DNA of 64,000 nt from JBQTKD01 sp963703165 (GCA_963703165.1 OY969798.1:806001-870000), one strand, 5' to 3'; shown: positions 18,310 through 27,508, counted from the first letter of the stretch. A program made the numbers and translations. The notes: a model not told the origin generated them from the letters alone.

Positions 18310-18363
18310 GCTTGCCGAGAGCCCCGATCGCTGCGCTTGTCATTCGTTGTGGTTCCACAAACT

Positions 18364-18415
18364 GGACATATTGGGCAGTTTTACGACCACTACGCACGAC
18401 GTGCGCAAAGGTTGT
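18364..18415. repeat. Right inverted repeat flanking the AbiEi/DUF559 gene
   Basis: Inverted copy (83% identity) of the 17110-17161 segment, carrying a degenerate form of the same GCGCACG/CGTGCGC palindrome. It ends about 65 bases before panB and could also serve as a terminator. Confidence 0.75.
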
Positions 18416-18481
18416 GACCTACCCTCGGGAGTGTCCGGGGACCTCGTCCGGAGGCCTCGAGGCGACAACGAGGAGTCGATG

Positions 18482-19324
18482 ATGACGTCCACTTCTGAAA
18501 CCACGCCGGTCTACGGAAACCTGCCGCCCGCGCGTCGGGTGCGTGTGCCGGCGTTGCACGCCATGAAGGAACGCGGCGAGCGTTGGCCGATGCTCACCGC
18601 GTACGACATGTACACCGCGGAGATCTTCGACGCGGCCGGGATCCCGGCGCTGCTCGTCGGGGACAGTGCTGCCAACAACGTCTACGGCTACGAGACGACG
18701 GTCCCGGTGACTGTCGACGAACTCCTGCCGCTGTGCCGGTCGGTGGTGACCGCCAGCAAGCGGGCGCTGATCGTCGGAGATCTGCCGTTCGGGTCGTACC
18801 AGGTGTCCCCCCAGCAGGCTCTCGAGACCGCGATCCGCTTCATGAAGGAAGGCGGGGTGCACGCGGTCAAGCTCGAGGGCGGGGTGCGGGTCGCCGGGCA
18901 GATCAAGGCGATCGTCGACGCCGGTGTGCCCGTGATGGCCCACGTCGGATTCACCCCGCAGAGCGAGCACGGCCTGGGCGGGTACCGGGTGCAGGGCCGC
19001 GGTGCAGCCGCTGAGCAGGTCTTGGCGGACGCGCACGCCGTCGAGGACGCCGGTGCGTTCGCCGTCGTGCTCGAGATGGTCCCCGCCGAGGTGTCCAAGC
19101 AGATCACCGCCGAGCTGCGCATCCCCACCATCGGCATCGGCGCCGGTCCGGACTGCGACGCGCAGGTGCTGGTCTGGCAGGACATGATGGGCCTGAGGGA
19201 GGGTCAGATTCCGAGGTTCGTGAAGCGCTACGCCGACCTGCGCGGCGTGATGACCGAGGCCGCCAAAGCCTTCGCCACCGACGTCGTCGGTGGACAGTTC
19301 CCGTCGCACGAGCACGCCTACTAA
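18482..19324 (+). CDS. panB: 3-methyl-2-oxobutanoate hydroxymethyltransferase
   Basis: First committed step of pantothenate/CoA synthesis: transfer of a hydroxymethyl group from methylene-tetrahydrofolate to ketoisovalerate. Recognised by MLTAYDMYTAEIFDAAG, the metal-site region LLVGDSAANNVYGY, the segment HAVKLEGG, AHVGFTPQ and the late IPTIGIGAGPDCDAQVLVWQ. It has 280 residues, the normal size. Two adjacent ATGs (18479 and 18482) follow AGGAG; spacing favours the second. panC and panD are not adjacent. Confidence 0.95.
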   Translation: MTSTSETTPVYGNLPPARRVRVPALHAMKERGERWPMLTAYDMYTAEIFDAAGIPALLVGDSAANNVYGYETTVPVTVDELLPLCRSVVTASKRALIVGDLPFGSYQVSPQQALETAIRFMKEGGVHAVKLEGGVRVAGQIKAIVDAGVPVMAHVGFTPQSEHGLGGYRVQGRGAAAEQVLADAHAVEDAGAFAVVLEMVPAEVSKQITAELRIPTIGIGAGPDCDAQVLVWQDMMGLREGQIPRFVKRYADLRGVMTEAAKAFATDVVGGQFPSHEHAY

Positions 19325-19333
19325 CGGAGTCGC

Positions 19334-20092
19334 ATGATCCGACGCATCCTGGCACCGGCCGTCGCAATGGTCGGCGCACTGGCGCTGTGCACCCTTGCAC
19401 CCACGGGGCCCGCGCAGGCCGAGGAGTCCCCCGGAGCTGAATCCTTCGGGCTGATCGACGACGAGTTCAAGTGCCTCCAGCTCGTTCCCGAACTGACCTC
19501 GTTCGAGAACAAGCCTGTCGCGCTGCGCCTGCGGATCCTCCTCGACGGGACACCCAAGGACCGGGCCGAGGCCGCGGTGGAGGTCATGCGCAAGACCTAC
19601 GCCGCGCTCGACATCGACGTGCGGGCCACCTACCGCAAGGTCACCTTCGAGGGAACCGACGCGTTGGCGCTCATCGGCCAGTCCAAGAAGGTCTATCGCG
19701 GCAAGGTCCCGCGGGGCGTCGACGTGGTCTACACACTGACGAACAAGGACATCGTCGGCGGGTTCCCCGCGGGCAAGAACGTCGCCGGCCTCGCCGACTG
19801 CATCGGCGGTGTCCGCTTCCCCGCGCACGCGTTCGCCGTCGGGGAGATCTTCCCCGAGTCGGTCAAGTCGCAGACCCTGCCCGTCACCCTGGCGGACGCG
19901 ACCGGCAAGACGATGGCGCACGAGGTCGGGCACCTGCTCGGGGCGCACCACCACTACGCGAGCGTGGAGGGTTACAGCGGTACCGGGCCCGACGTCCTGT
20001 CCCTCATGGGCCCGTCCCTGAGCGTCATCGGCCTACGGTTCTCCAGCCTCGAGGCCGCCGTAGTCCGCGGGCACGTGCAGCGGAGCCGCTGA
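19334..20092 (+). CDS. Secreted metzincin-type zinc metallopeptidase
   Basis: A 252-residue exported protein with a signal peptide (about residues 1-29, ending GPAQA). The zinc motif HEVGHLLGAHH (HExxHxxGxxH) near residue 198 is that of metzincins such as reprolysin/astacin relatives. A methionine-turn candidate is SLMGPS about 25 residues later. A pair of cysteines flanks the catalytic half. It starts ten bases after the panB stop, so it may be co-transcribed, although the functions are unrelated. The substrate is unknown. Confidence 0.8.
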   Translation: MIRRILAPAVAMVGALALCTLAPTGPAQAEESPGAESFGLIDDEFKCLQLVPELTSFENKPVALRLRILLDGTPKDRAEAAVEVMRKTYAALDIDVRATYRKVTFEGTDALALIGQSKKVYRGKVPRGVDVVYTLTNKDIVGGFPAGKNVAGLADCIGGVRFPAHAFAVGEIFPESVKSQTLPVTLADATGKTMAHEVGHLLGAHHHYASVEGYSGTGPDVLSLMGPSLSVIGLRFSSLEAAVVRGHVQRSR

Positions 20093-20191
20093 GCCGGAGT
20101 TGTCCGTTTTCGCCGGGATGGAACCGATTTGCCCCGGGCTGCATCTAACGCCCCAAGCGACCCGGACAGACCGGGTGCAAGCAAAGGGGCG

Positions 20192-20485
20192 ATGGTCATC
20201 GTGAAGTGGTTCGTGTTCCCGGTCGAGGGTGGTCTCGAGCTGGTCATCGACTCCACCGACGAGCTGGTGCTGGACGAGGCCATGGCCGCCGTCGCCGCCG
20301 AGTTCCCCGGCTTCCTCATCCAGACCGAGTGGGTCATGGACTCCGGCGACGTGATCCTGCTGGTGCCGGCTCCGGTCGAGGTCCCGCAGCAGCTGACTGC
20401 AGTTCCTCAGCAGCAGAGTCGCAGCACGGCCGAGGAGAAGTCCCGCGCCGCGCACCCGGCCGGCAAGGGTCGCAAGCAGGTCTGA
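20192..20485 (+). CDS. Small acidic protein, paralogue of 24225-24557
   Basis: A 97-residue protein of unknown function. Its N-terminus reads KWFVFPVEGGLELVIDSTDE and its C-terminus EEKSRAAHPAGKGR. Both segments recur in the second copy at 24225. The middle is variable and proline/glutamine-rich. There is no signal peptide or membrane helix. ATG at 20192 is preceded by AAGGGG. The fixed ends and variable centre suggest two separate binding surfaces; the basic tail could contact nucleic acid or be a processing signal, but that is conjecture. Confidence 0.65.
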   Translation: MVIVKWFVFPVEGGLELVIDSTDELVLDEAMAAVAAEFPGFLIQTEWVMDSGDVILLVPAPVEVPQQLTAVPQQQSRSTAEEKSRAAHPAGKGRKQV

Positions 20486-20498
20486 CCCGACGAAAGCT

Positions 20499-21302
20499 TC
20501 AGACGCCCGCCCAGGCTGCACCTGGGCGGGCGTTCTGCATGGCGGCGGTCAGGTCGGCCCGAGCCGTGGCCATCGACGGGCCGTACCAGGTCAGCTGCCG
20601 GCCGCTCACCAGGGCGACGTCCACCGCGCCGAAGGCCTCGGGCCCGTCCGCGGCGGTGAACACGTACGGCTCGTCGGGGAGGATCACCAGGTCCGCCCCG
20701 CGGGCCAGGATCTCCTCCGGCGAGGCCTTCGGGTAGCGCCCGGCCAGGTCGGCCGGCGGGTCGTCGAAGACGTTGTCCAGCCCCAGTCGGGCCAGCATGT
20801 CCGTGGTGAAGGTGTCGGCGCCGGCGACCATCCACGGCCGCCGCCAGATCGGCACCGCCACCCGACGACGCTCCCTCGGCGCGGGCTGCGCCCACGAGAC
20901 CTGCGCGGCGGCCAACCAGTCCGGGCGGCCCAAACCGCAGGCCGCCAGCATCCGCTCCAGCGAGGACAACGCGGAGGCGACGTCGCGGATGTCGGTCGTC
21001 CAGACCGCCAGGCCCGCGGCGCGCAGCGCGTCGAGGTCCTCGGTCCGGTTCTCCTCGACGGCCACCAGCACCACGTCCGGCGCCAGGGCCGTCACGGCCG
21101 TGACGTCCGGGTTCTTCGTCCCACCCACCCGGGAGGCGTCCAACCGCTGCGGGTGTGTGCACCAGTCGGTGATGCCCACCAGCAGGTCCGGCGCGGTCTC
21201 TCCGACGGCCTCCGTCAGCGACGGCACCAGGGAGACGATCCGCCGCACCCGGTCGGGCAGCGGCGGGCTCGTGCCCTGGTCGTCTACAGGTTTGGTCGGC
21301 AT
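20499..21302 (-). CDS. BtuF/FhuD-like helical-backbone metal-receptor protein
   Basis: A 267-residue protein with the periplasmic binding protein fold of the cobalamin/iron-chelate class. It shows RIVSLVPSLTEAV near residue 20, LLVGITDWCTHP, APDVVLVAVEEN and LARGADLVILPDEPYVF. No signal peptide or lipobox is visible and no ABC permease lies nearby. It may therefore be a cytosolic or start-misannotated relative, or may act on other ligands. The gene is convergent with the small acidic protein and divergent from map. Confidence 0.7.
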   Translation of the reverse strand: MPTKPVDDQGTSPPLPDRVRRIVSLVPSLTEAVGETAPDLLVGITDWCTHPQRLDASRVGGTKNPDVTAVTALAPDVVLVAVEENRTEDLDALRAAGLAVWTTDIRDVASALSSLERMLAACGLGRPDWLAAAQVSWAQPAPRERRRVAVPIWRRPWMVAGADTFTTDMLARLGLDNVFDDPPADLAGRYPKASPEEILARGADLVILPDEPYVFTAADGPEAFGAVDVALVSGRQLTWYGPSMATARADLTAAMQNARPGAAWAGV

Positions 21303-21322
21303 CGCGACCTACACTGCCAGGC

Positions 21323-22168
21323 ATGTCGTTGCTCGCCGGAACCGTCTCCCCCATGCGCTCCGTCCCAGCCTCGATCCCGCGGCCGGAGTACGTCGGGCGC
21401 TCGCACCCCGAGCCCTGGACGGGGCCGGAGATCAAGGACGCCGAGACCATCGAGCGCATGCGCGCCGCCGGCCGCCTGGCCGGGCGGGCGCTCCTGGAGG
21501 TCTCCAAGCACATCGCCCCCGGGATCACCACCGAGGAGCTGGACCGCATCGGGCACGAGTTCCTGCTCGACCACGGCGCGTACCCGTCGACACTGGGCTA
21601 CAAGCACTTCCCGAAGTCGTTGTGCACCTCGGTGAACGAGGTCATCTGCCACGGCATCCCGGACGATCGGGAGCTCCTCGACGGGGACATCGTCAACGTC
21701 GACATCACCGCGTTCCTCGACGGCGTCCATGGCGACACCGACGCCACCTACCCGGTCGGGGACATCGACGAGGAGTCCCGCCTGCTGCTCGAGCGCACCC
21801 AGGAGGCCATGCACCGTGGCATCCGCGCGGTGAAGCCGGGCCGGCAGATCAACGTGATCGGACGGGTCATCGAGGCCTACGCACAGCGCTTCGGCTATGG
21901 CGTCGTCCGGGAGTTCACCGGGCACGGCATCGGAGCCGCGTTCCACTCCGGGCTGGTCATCCCGCACTACGACTCCGACGAGTACGCCGCCGTCATCGAG
22001 CCCGGGATGACCTTCACCATCGAGCCGATGCTCACGCTCGGCTCGGCCGCCTGGGACATGTGGGACGACGGCTGGACCGTGGTGACCAAGGACCGTCGTC
22101 GTTCCGCGCAGTTCGAGCACACAATCCTGGTCACCGACGACGGCGCCGAGATCCTGACCCTGCCTTAG
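21323..22168 (+). CDS. map: Methionine aminopeptidase, type I
   Basis: Removes the initiator methionine from nascent proteins. The 281-residue sequence carries the metal ligands in the expected order: HGIP and DGDIVNVDITAFLDGVHGDTDATY (aspartates), the histidine in EFTGHGIGAAFH, and glutamates in TIEPM and the C-terminal QFEHTILVT. The N-terminal extension of about 40 residues with SHPEPWTGPEIKD-type sequence matches the actinobacterial MapB-like form. A monocistronic housekeeping gene. Confidence 0.94.
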   Translation: MSLLAGTVSPMRSVPASIPRPEYVGRSHPEPWTGPEIKDAETIERMRAAGRLAGRALLEVSKHIAPGITTEELDRIGHEFLLDHGAYPSTLGYKHFPKSLCTSVNEVICHGIPDDRELLDGDIVNVDITAFLDGVHGDTDATYPVGDIDEESRLLLERTQEAMHRGIRAVKPGRQINVIGRVIEAYAQRFGYGVVREFTGHGIGAAFHSGLVIPHYDSDEYAAVIEPGMTFTIEPMLTLGSAAWDMWDDGWTVVTKDRRRSAQFEHTILVTDDGAEILTLP

Positions 22169-22184
22169 CGATCCCTGGCCCGGT

Positions 22185-22958
22185 CTAGCGGTTGCGGGCG
22201 GACGCGGCAGCCACGCGGAAGGTCGCGGTCTTCAGCGCCTCGGTGGTCGGCTCGTCCACGAACTGGAAGGCGTTGCGCGCCCGGGTCTCGCCGGCGCGCA
22301 TGCTCAGCTCGAGCAGCTCGTCGCTGGAGACCCGCTGGCCGTTGGCGTCGAGTGCCTCGAGCTGGACGCGGAAGGTCTTCTGATCCCCGGACCCGTTGTG
22401 GATGGTGACCGGCAGCATCCGGATCGGTTGCCCGACGCCGTTGACTCCGGTGACGAACTGACCGAACTGCACGTCGAGCTGCTGGAGCACCAGGGCGGTG
22501 TCGCCGTCGGCCCGGGCGCGGTCGTCGGCGGCGGTCTTCATGCCCCACAGGCCGTTGCCCACGACCACGAGGATCGCGATGAGGGCGAACGTGCGGCCGG
22601 TCCGCGCGAAGCGCTCGGCGTGCGCGGCAGCGCCGCGCATCAGGATCCGCGACTCCGGGTCGTGCCGGGACAGCTCGCGGGTGGCCATCACGATCGAGCC
22701 GAGAGCCAGCACCAGGCCGAGGAACTTCAGGTACGGCCACCAGGCGAGGACGATCGCCGCGATACCCATCGCGAACGCCGTCACCGAGAGGTCCACCCCG
22801 CTGGGGGTGAACTCCTCCTCCTCAAGGGCGTCGTAACCGCGGTAGCGGTCGTAGCCGCCCTTCGGGGTGGCCTTACGCGCGGCGGGCTTACGGCGGCGCC
22901 CATACCAGGTACGCGTCGCGTACTGGTCGGTCCGGTGGTCCACGTCCGAGCTCACCAT
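22185..22958 (-). CDS. Membrane protein, paralogue of 23147-23821
   Basis: A 257-residue protein with a basic cytoplasmic N-terminus and three predicted helices (about residues 60-75, 80-92 and 125-142). An extracytoplasmic C-terminal domain of about 110 residues follows. The latter is a DUF4352-like beta-sandwich by appearance, with LPVTIHNGSGDQKTFRVQLE and LDANGQRV. The C-terminal domain aligns with that of the next gene. I cannot assign a function; such domains often mediate surface interactions. Confidence 0.65.
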   Translation of the reverse strand: MVSSDVDHRTDQYATRTWYGRRRKPAARKATPKGGYDRYRGYDALEEEEFTPSGVDLSVTAFAMGIAAIVLAWWPYLKFLGLVLALGSIVMATRELSRHDPESRILMRGAAAHAERFARTGRTFALIAILVVVGNGLWGMKTAADDRARADGDTALVLQQLDVQFGQFVTGVNGVGQPIRMLPVTIHNGSGDQKTFRVQLEALDANGQRVSSDELLELSMRAGETRARNAFQFVDEPTTEALKTATFRVAAASARNR

Positions 22959-23146
22959 GGCGGTGGCGGCCCCTCCCCATCTGATGCCGAAACTGCTCTA
23001 TACAGAGTGCGCCGGGTTACCGGTCTGCTCCAATTGCTCAGGGCTTGTTTTGACCGAACGTCCGCCGTGCCGTGACCAAGCGCCAGTGACATCGAATGCG
23101 CAGGTCAGCAAGGTCACCAGGGACGGACAGGCCGCAGCCGTCGGGT

Positions 23147-23821
23147 TCAGTACGCCACCGCCCCCGTGACGGCGAACTTCGCGGTCAGCAGCGACTCGAG
23201 CAGGCGGTCGTTGACGATGTTGAACACGCGGATCTGGGCGAGCTGACCGGCCGCGAGGCCGGGCACGAACGCGTTGTCGGTGGTGATGAGCTTCCCGGAC
23301 TTGTCGCGCGCCTCGAAGTCGAGGTCGAACGAGGTCCTGCGGTCGCCTCGGTTGGTGACCTTCACCGGAACGTTCAGGCTCCGCAGCCCGGAATCCTCAA
23401 GTTCGATGTGCGGGGTGCCGAACTCGATATCGATGTCCTTGCCGATCACGCCCGGGATCACGGCCGCCGGCAGGCCGTCAGGGCCCACCGAGGGTGTCGC
23501 GGACGGCTGGTGCGAGGCGACCGAGCCGAAGGCGGAGGCGGAGGCGACGAGGCCGACCGCGGAGAACACGGCGAGCACGAGGCCCGCCAGCGCCATCTCC
23601 GAGCCTTGGCGCCGGTTGCGTCGACGGGCGACGAGACCGAACCCGAAGGCAAGCGCGCAGACGGCCAGACCGTAGGTTCGCGCCGCGGGGACGAAGGCGC
23701 ACGCGAGCGCGCCCAGGCCGAGCATGATCGACACGCGTGCCACCGGATCCCGGCGGCGACGCCCGGTCTCGTCGAGATCAGATTCGTGCCGCCCGTGGCG
23801 GCCGATCTCGGTGGTCGGCAT
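23147..23821 (-). CDS. Membrane protein, paralogue of 22185-22958
   Basis: A 224-residue protein with a charged N-terminus, hydrophobic spans at about residues 30-65 and 75-98, and an exported C-terminal domain. The domain shares the pattern VPVKVTNRG..SFDLDFEARDKSG and the ending LTAKFAVTGA with its left neighbour. The ATG at 23821 follows AAGGGA. Tandem duplicates with the same topology suggest a shared envelope role, but no catalytic motif is visible. Confidence 0.65.
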   Translation of the reverse strand: MPTTEIGRHGRHESDLDETGRRRRDPVARVSIMLGLGALACAFVPAARTYGLAVCALAFGFGLVARRRNRRQGSEMALAGLVLAVFSAVGLVASASAFGSVASHQPSATPSVGPDGLPAAVIPGVIGKDIDIEFGTPHIELEDSGLRSLNVPVKVTNRGDRRTSFDLDFEARDKSGKLITTDNAFVPGLAAGQLAQIRVFNIVNDRLLESLLTAKFAVTGAVAY

Positions 23822-24224
23822 CAAGATCCCTTCGGCGTCGTAGGTGCCCGTCCGACCCGGTGTCGGGTCAGTTGGGTGCTCCTCAATGACAGCCGAACTT
23901 TCCCTGGCCCGTAGGCCCTTTCGCCTGACATTGGCCGAACGGCCGAGGGGTTTCGGGCCGTTCGTCCGATGGATCCCGGACCGTCCCGCGCGCCGATGGG
24001 AACAGTGCATCCGCGCCGGTTCCATATAAAGGGCCGCGCTTTGCCGGCACTTGCCTCGGACCCCATCCGCCGAACGGAGGATGCCTCCTCATCGAACGTC
24101 CAGACCTGGTCCGGAGGTGAAACCGAGTGGACCTCGGCGAGGTCTGAGGGGGCAAGCAGTCGGGCAACTGGGACAAAGCGACCACAGGTTGCACAGACCC
24201 GACACAGTGCACTTGGGGGCGGAA
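23822..24224. other. Gene-free divergent promoter region
   Basis: This 403-base stretch separates divergent genes. It contains CCGAACGGCCGA at 23935-23946, with an inverted partner GGGCCGTTCG about 10 bases further right, and a partial copy near 24069. No open reading frame here shows coding character. Confidence 0.45.
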
Positions 24225-24557
24225 ATGGTCGGCGACCACTGGTTCGTGTATCCGGTCGAGAATGGTGTCGAGCTGGTGATTGACAGCACCGACGACGCGA
24301 CCTACGAGCGCGCGCTGGCTGCCTTCGTCACTCACTTCACCGACTACAACCTGCTCGCTGAGTACTCCAGCGACGGCGGCGAGGTGCTGCACTTCGTGCC
24401 GGCGATCGTGGACCAGCCGGAGCCGGTCATCGAGAACCCGGTCGCCCCAGCAGCCGTGGAGATCCCGGCGCCGCGCGAGCGGACCGAGGCCGAGTCGCGC
24501 GCCGCGCACCCGGCGGGCAAGGGGCGGCGCATCCCGCGCCAGCCCGAGGTGTTCTGA
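24225..24557 (+). CDS. Small acidic protein, paralogue of 20192-20485
   Basis: A 110-residue protein of unknown function. HWFVYPVENGVELVIDSTDD at the start and ESRAAHPAGKGR near the end repeat the fixed ends of the gene at 20192. The central 40 residues differ and are rich in Pro, Val and Glu. The ATG at 24225 follows GGGGGCGG. The two copies are 4 kb apart with unrelated genes between them, so this is a dispersed rather than a tandem pair. Confidence 0.65.
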   Translation: MVGDHWFVYPVENGVELVIDSTDDATYERALAAFVTHFTDYNLLAEYSSDGGEVLHFVPAIVDQPEPVIENPVAPAAVEIPAPRERTEAESRAAHPAGKGRRIPRQPEVF

Positions 24558-24700
24558 CCCGAGAACTTCATCGCCGGCGTGGGGCAGGCGCGATGAGCAG
24601 GGAGGGCCGGCGGATTTCCGCCGGCCCTCTCGTACGTCCGGATCCGCCGGTGGATCCGGCAACCCGCCCGCCACGACGGCGAAATGTCCGATTGGTCCGG

Positions 24701-25966
24701 ATGTCACCATGGACTCGGCCTCCCGCAGCCTGTAGGAATCGGCAGACATCTCGCGCACTCCGGCCGATCGGAACGTCTTTGCCCCTGCTCCCCCGGGTCC
24801 GGACCTCCCGGACCGCGCGAGCCTCGCTCGCCGTCGCCGCCGTTCTCGCCCTGGCCGCAGGAGTGCTGGCCGCCGCGCCGCAGAACTTCCCGGGCGACCC
24901 GGACGCGAGCGCCCTCCAGGCGGCGGGCACCACGACCGCCCTGACCGCGGCGAAGGACGAGCTCCGCCGGACCCCCGGCCGGACGAACCTCCGGCCCGCT
25001 CCCGCGGCCGCGCCCGACCAGTCCGAACGAAGCCAGCGGGCCAAGGCGCCGGCGGCCCGGCCGCGGAGCAACGCCGAGATCTGGGCCGAGGCCCGTGCGC
25101 GACGCAAGGCCCCGAAGGCGTACGGCGGGACAGCTCCTCGGAAGATCGACTGCCGCAAGCTGAAGTGCATCGCGTTGACCTTCGACGACGGTCCCGCCCC
25201 GGGCCTGACCGATCGACTCCTGGAGGTGCTGGCCGCCGAACACGTCCGGGCAAGCTTCTTCGTCCTGGGCAAGAACGTGGCCGCGGACCCGGGCCCCCTG
25301 ATCCGCGCGGCGTGGGACGGACACGAGATCGGTGTGCACACCTGGGATCACCGGGCCCTGCCCGGGCGCAGCACCGAGGACCTCGCCGACGACCTCACCC
25401 GGACCATGCACGCGGTGACCAAGGCCTCCGGCGTGCGACCGCGCCTGGTCCGCCCGCCGTTCGGGGCGTTGGACCCCGCGACGGCCCGCCGGATCCCGTA
25501 CCCCCTGGTGCTCTGGTCCGTCGACCCGGACGACTGGCGCGACCGCAACCGCGATCTCATCGTGCAGCGGGTGACCGCCGGCGGACGACCCGGATCGGTC
25601 GTGCTGCTGCACGACGTGCACCCCGAGTCGGTCGCAGCGGTCCCGGCGATCATCGACTTCTACCGGCGGCACGGCTACACGTTCGTGACCGTCAGCGAGC
25701 TGTACGGCAGCGCGCTCCGCCCGCATCACGTGTACCGCGGCCGCGAGGCGGCCTGCCTGCGCGCCAAGGGCGTCGCGCCGCCGGAGACCGTCCCCGCGCC
25801 GAAGCCGGCACGGCCGGTCGAGCCCACGCCGACCCCCGCACCGGTCGCGAAACCCGACGAGGCCGCCGTGGGCGAGGGTGAGGCTCCCGCCGATCCGACG
25901 CCAGACGCCGCGAGCACCCCCACCCCGGAACCGGGGCTGGTCCCCCCGAATCCCCGCCGAAGTTGA
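24701..25966 (+). CDS. Secreted polysaccharide deacetylase (CE4)
   Basis: An exported deacetylase likely acting on peptidoglycan or another N-acetylated glycan. After a signal anchor (ASLAVAAVLALAAGVLAAA) and an Ala/Arg-rich linker comes the NodB domain. It has CIALTFDDGPAPG with the catalytic and metal aspartates, the HTWDH metal histidines, RPPFGA, and the late VVLLHDVHPE motif. The tail of about 70 residues is Pro/Glu-rich. The start is uncertain: ATG 24701 leaves a long n-region, while TTG 24779 would give a more normal signal peptide. Confidence 0.85.
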   Translation: MSPWTRPPAACRNRQTSRALRPIGTSLPLLPRVRTSRTARASLAVAAVLALAAGVLAAAPQNFPGDPDASALQAAGTTTALTAAKDELRRTPGRTNLRPAPAAAPDQSERSQRAKAPAARPRSNAEIWAEARARRKAPKAYGGTAPRKIDCRKLKCIALTFDDGPAPGLTDRLLEVLAAEHVRASFFVLGKNVAADPGPLIRAAWDGHEIGVHTWDHRALPGRSTEDLADDLTRTMHAVTKASGVRPRLVRPPFGALDPATARRIPYPLVLWSVDPDDWRDRNRDLIVQRVTAGGRPGSVVLLHDVHPESVAAVPAIIDFYRRHGYTFVTVSELYGSALRPHHVYRGREAACLRAKGVAPPETVPAPKPARPVEPTPTPAPVAKPDEAAVGEGEAPADPTPDAASTPTPEPGLVPPNPRRS

Positions 25967-25987
25967 GACTGACGTTGCGTCAGTAGT

Positions 25988-27508
25988 TCAGGCGAGACTG
26001 CCCGAGTGGATCGCGCGGACCGCGTCGACGGTGTCGGCCTCTGCCACCGCCTTGTCCGTCCGGTAGCGCAGGACGCGGGCGAACCGCAGGGCCATCCCAC
26101 CGGGATACCGGGTGGAGGCCTGGACACCGTCGAAGGCGATCTCCACGACCAGTTCCGGGCGGACCGTCACGACCCAGTCCTTCGGGTCCCCGACCGCGCG
26201 GGCGAGCAGTTGCGCGGTCTGCCAGGTCAGCAGCTCGTCGGTCAAGCCCTTGAACGTCTTGCCGAGCATCACGAAGCCGCCCGCCGGATCGCGGGCGCCC
26301 AGGTGCAGATTGGACAGCAGACCCTTGCGGCGCCCGTGGCCCCACTCGGCCGCGAGGACGACGAGATCGAGGGTGTGCCGGGGCTTCACCTTCACCCATC
26401 CCCCACCCCGCCGCCCGGCGTCGTAGCCGGCGCCCAGCGACTTCACGACGATGCCCTCGTGACCGTGCCGCAGCGCGTCGGCGAGGAATTCCTCGGCGGA
26501 GGCGGCGTTGCTCACCTCGAGGCGCGGAACCAGCAGCCGAGGTTCTGCGACGGCTTCGAGCGCCGCCCGGCGCGCCGCGGCGGTCTCCCCGAGCAGGTCG
26601 GCACCGTCGAGGTGCAGCGCGTCGAACAGGAACGCGGTCAGCGCGACCTCGGTGTCGCCGCCGTGCCGCGCCGTGCGGGAGGCGGTGAGCTGGAACGGCA
26701 GCGGACGGCCGTCGGCCCGCAGGGCGATGACCTCGCCGTCGAGCACCGCCGAGCGCACCGGAAGAGCGAGCGCCGCGGCGACCACCTCCGGGACGCGGCC
26801 GGTGATGTCGTCGAGGCTGCGGGAGAACACGGCCACGTCGGTGCCGTCGCGGTGCACCTGGATCCGGATGCCGTCGAGCTTCCACTCGACCGCCGCGGGG
26901 CCCGTCCGAGCGAGCGCGTCGGCGAGGTCGACGCCGGGCTGCGCCAGCATCGGCCGCACCGGCCGCCCGACCTGCAACTGGAACTCGGTGAGCACGGCGG
27001 CCCCGACGGTCAGGGCCCGTTGCGCCACGGGACCGACGGCGCCGGCCAGCATGACGGCGCGACGCACGTCGGCGGCCGGCAGTCCGGCAACCAATGCCAC
27101 GGCATCGAGCATCACCCCGTCCAAGGCGCCCTGGCGCACCTCCCCGGTGACCAGCCCCGCGAGGAGCCGCTGCTCCGCCGCGGTGGCCCGGGCCATCAGG
27201 GCACCGAATGCGTCCCGGCGGGCAGCCGCGGATCCCGGACCTGCACAGTCGGCGAGCGCCGCGAAGGTGGCATCCACCTCGGCGAGGTGCAGCGTGGCCT
27301 GCGCCGCCGGCGGCGGCAGATCGCGCAGCGCCGCGGGCCCCAATCCAGTCCGGCGCTGCAGCAGTTCCCCTGCCAGATAAGCGACAGCGACCGGAACCTC
27401 CTCGGCCGGGACCTGCCGCAGGCACGCGGCGATGGCGGCAGACTTGGCCGAGCGCGAGGCCGTCGCGGCGACCGCCGTCGAGGCCGCGACGAGGGTGTCG
27501 AGCAGCAC
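25988..27508 (-). CDS. ligB: ATP-dependent DNA ligase, LigB-like
   Basis: Seals nicks in DNA using ATP. The 506-residue architecture matches actinobacterial LigB: an N-terminal helical DNA-binding domain (about 1-200), then the nucleotidyltransferase core with catalytic lysine in EWKLDGIRIQVH, motif III-IV FDALHLDG and EGIVVKS, and motif V WVKVKP. An OB fold completes it. These enzymes are accessory to the NAD-dependent LigA and serve in repair. The gene is monocistronic, convergent with the deacetylase gene. Confidence 0.93.
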   Translation of the reverse strand: MLLDTLVAASTAVAATASRSAKSAAIAACLRQVPAEEVPVAVAYLAGELLQRRTGLGPAALRDLPPPAAQATLHLAEVDATFAALADCAGPGSAAARRDAFGALMARATAAEQRLLAGLVTGEVRQGALDGVMLDAVALVAGLPAADVRRAVMLAGAVGPVAQRALTVGAAVLTEFQLQVGRPVRPMLAQPGVDLADALARTGPAAVEWKLDGIRIQVHRDGTDVAVFSRSLDDITGRVPEVVAAALALPVRSAVLDGEVIALRADGRPLPFQLTASRTARHGGDTEVALTAFLFDALHLDGADLLGETAAARRAALEAVAEPRLLVPRLEVSNAASAEEFLADALRHGHEGIVVKSLGAGYDAGRRGGGWVKVKPRHTLDLVVLAAEWGHGRRKGLLSNLHLGARDPAGGFVMLGKTFKGLTDELLTWQTAQLLARAVGDPKDWVVTVRPELVVEIAFDGVQASTRYPGGMALRFARVLRYRTDKAVAEADTVDAVRAIHSGSLA

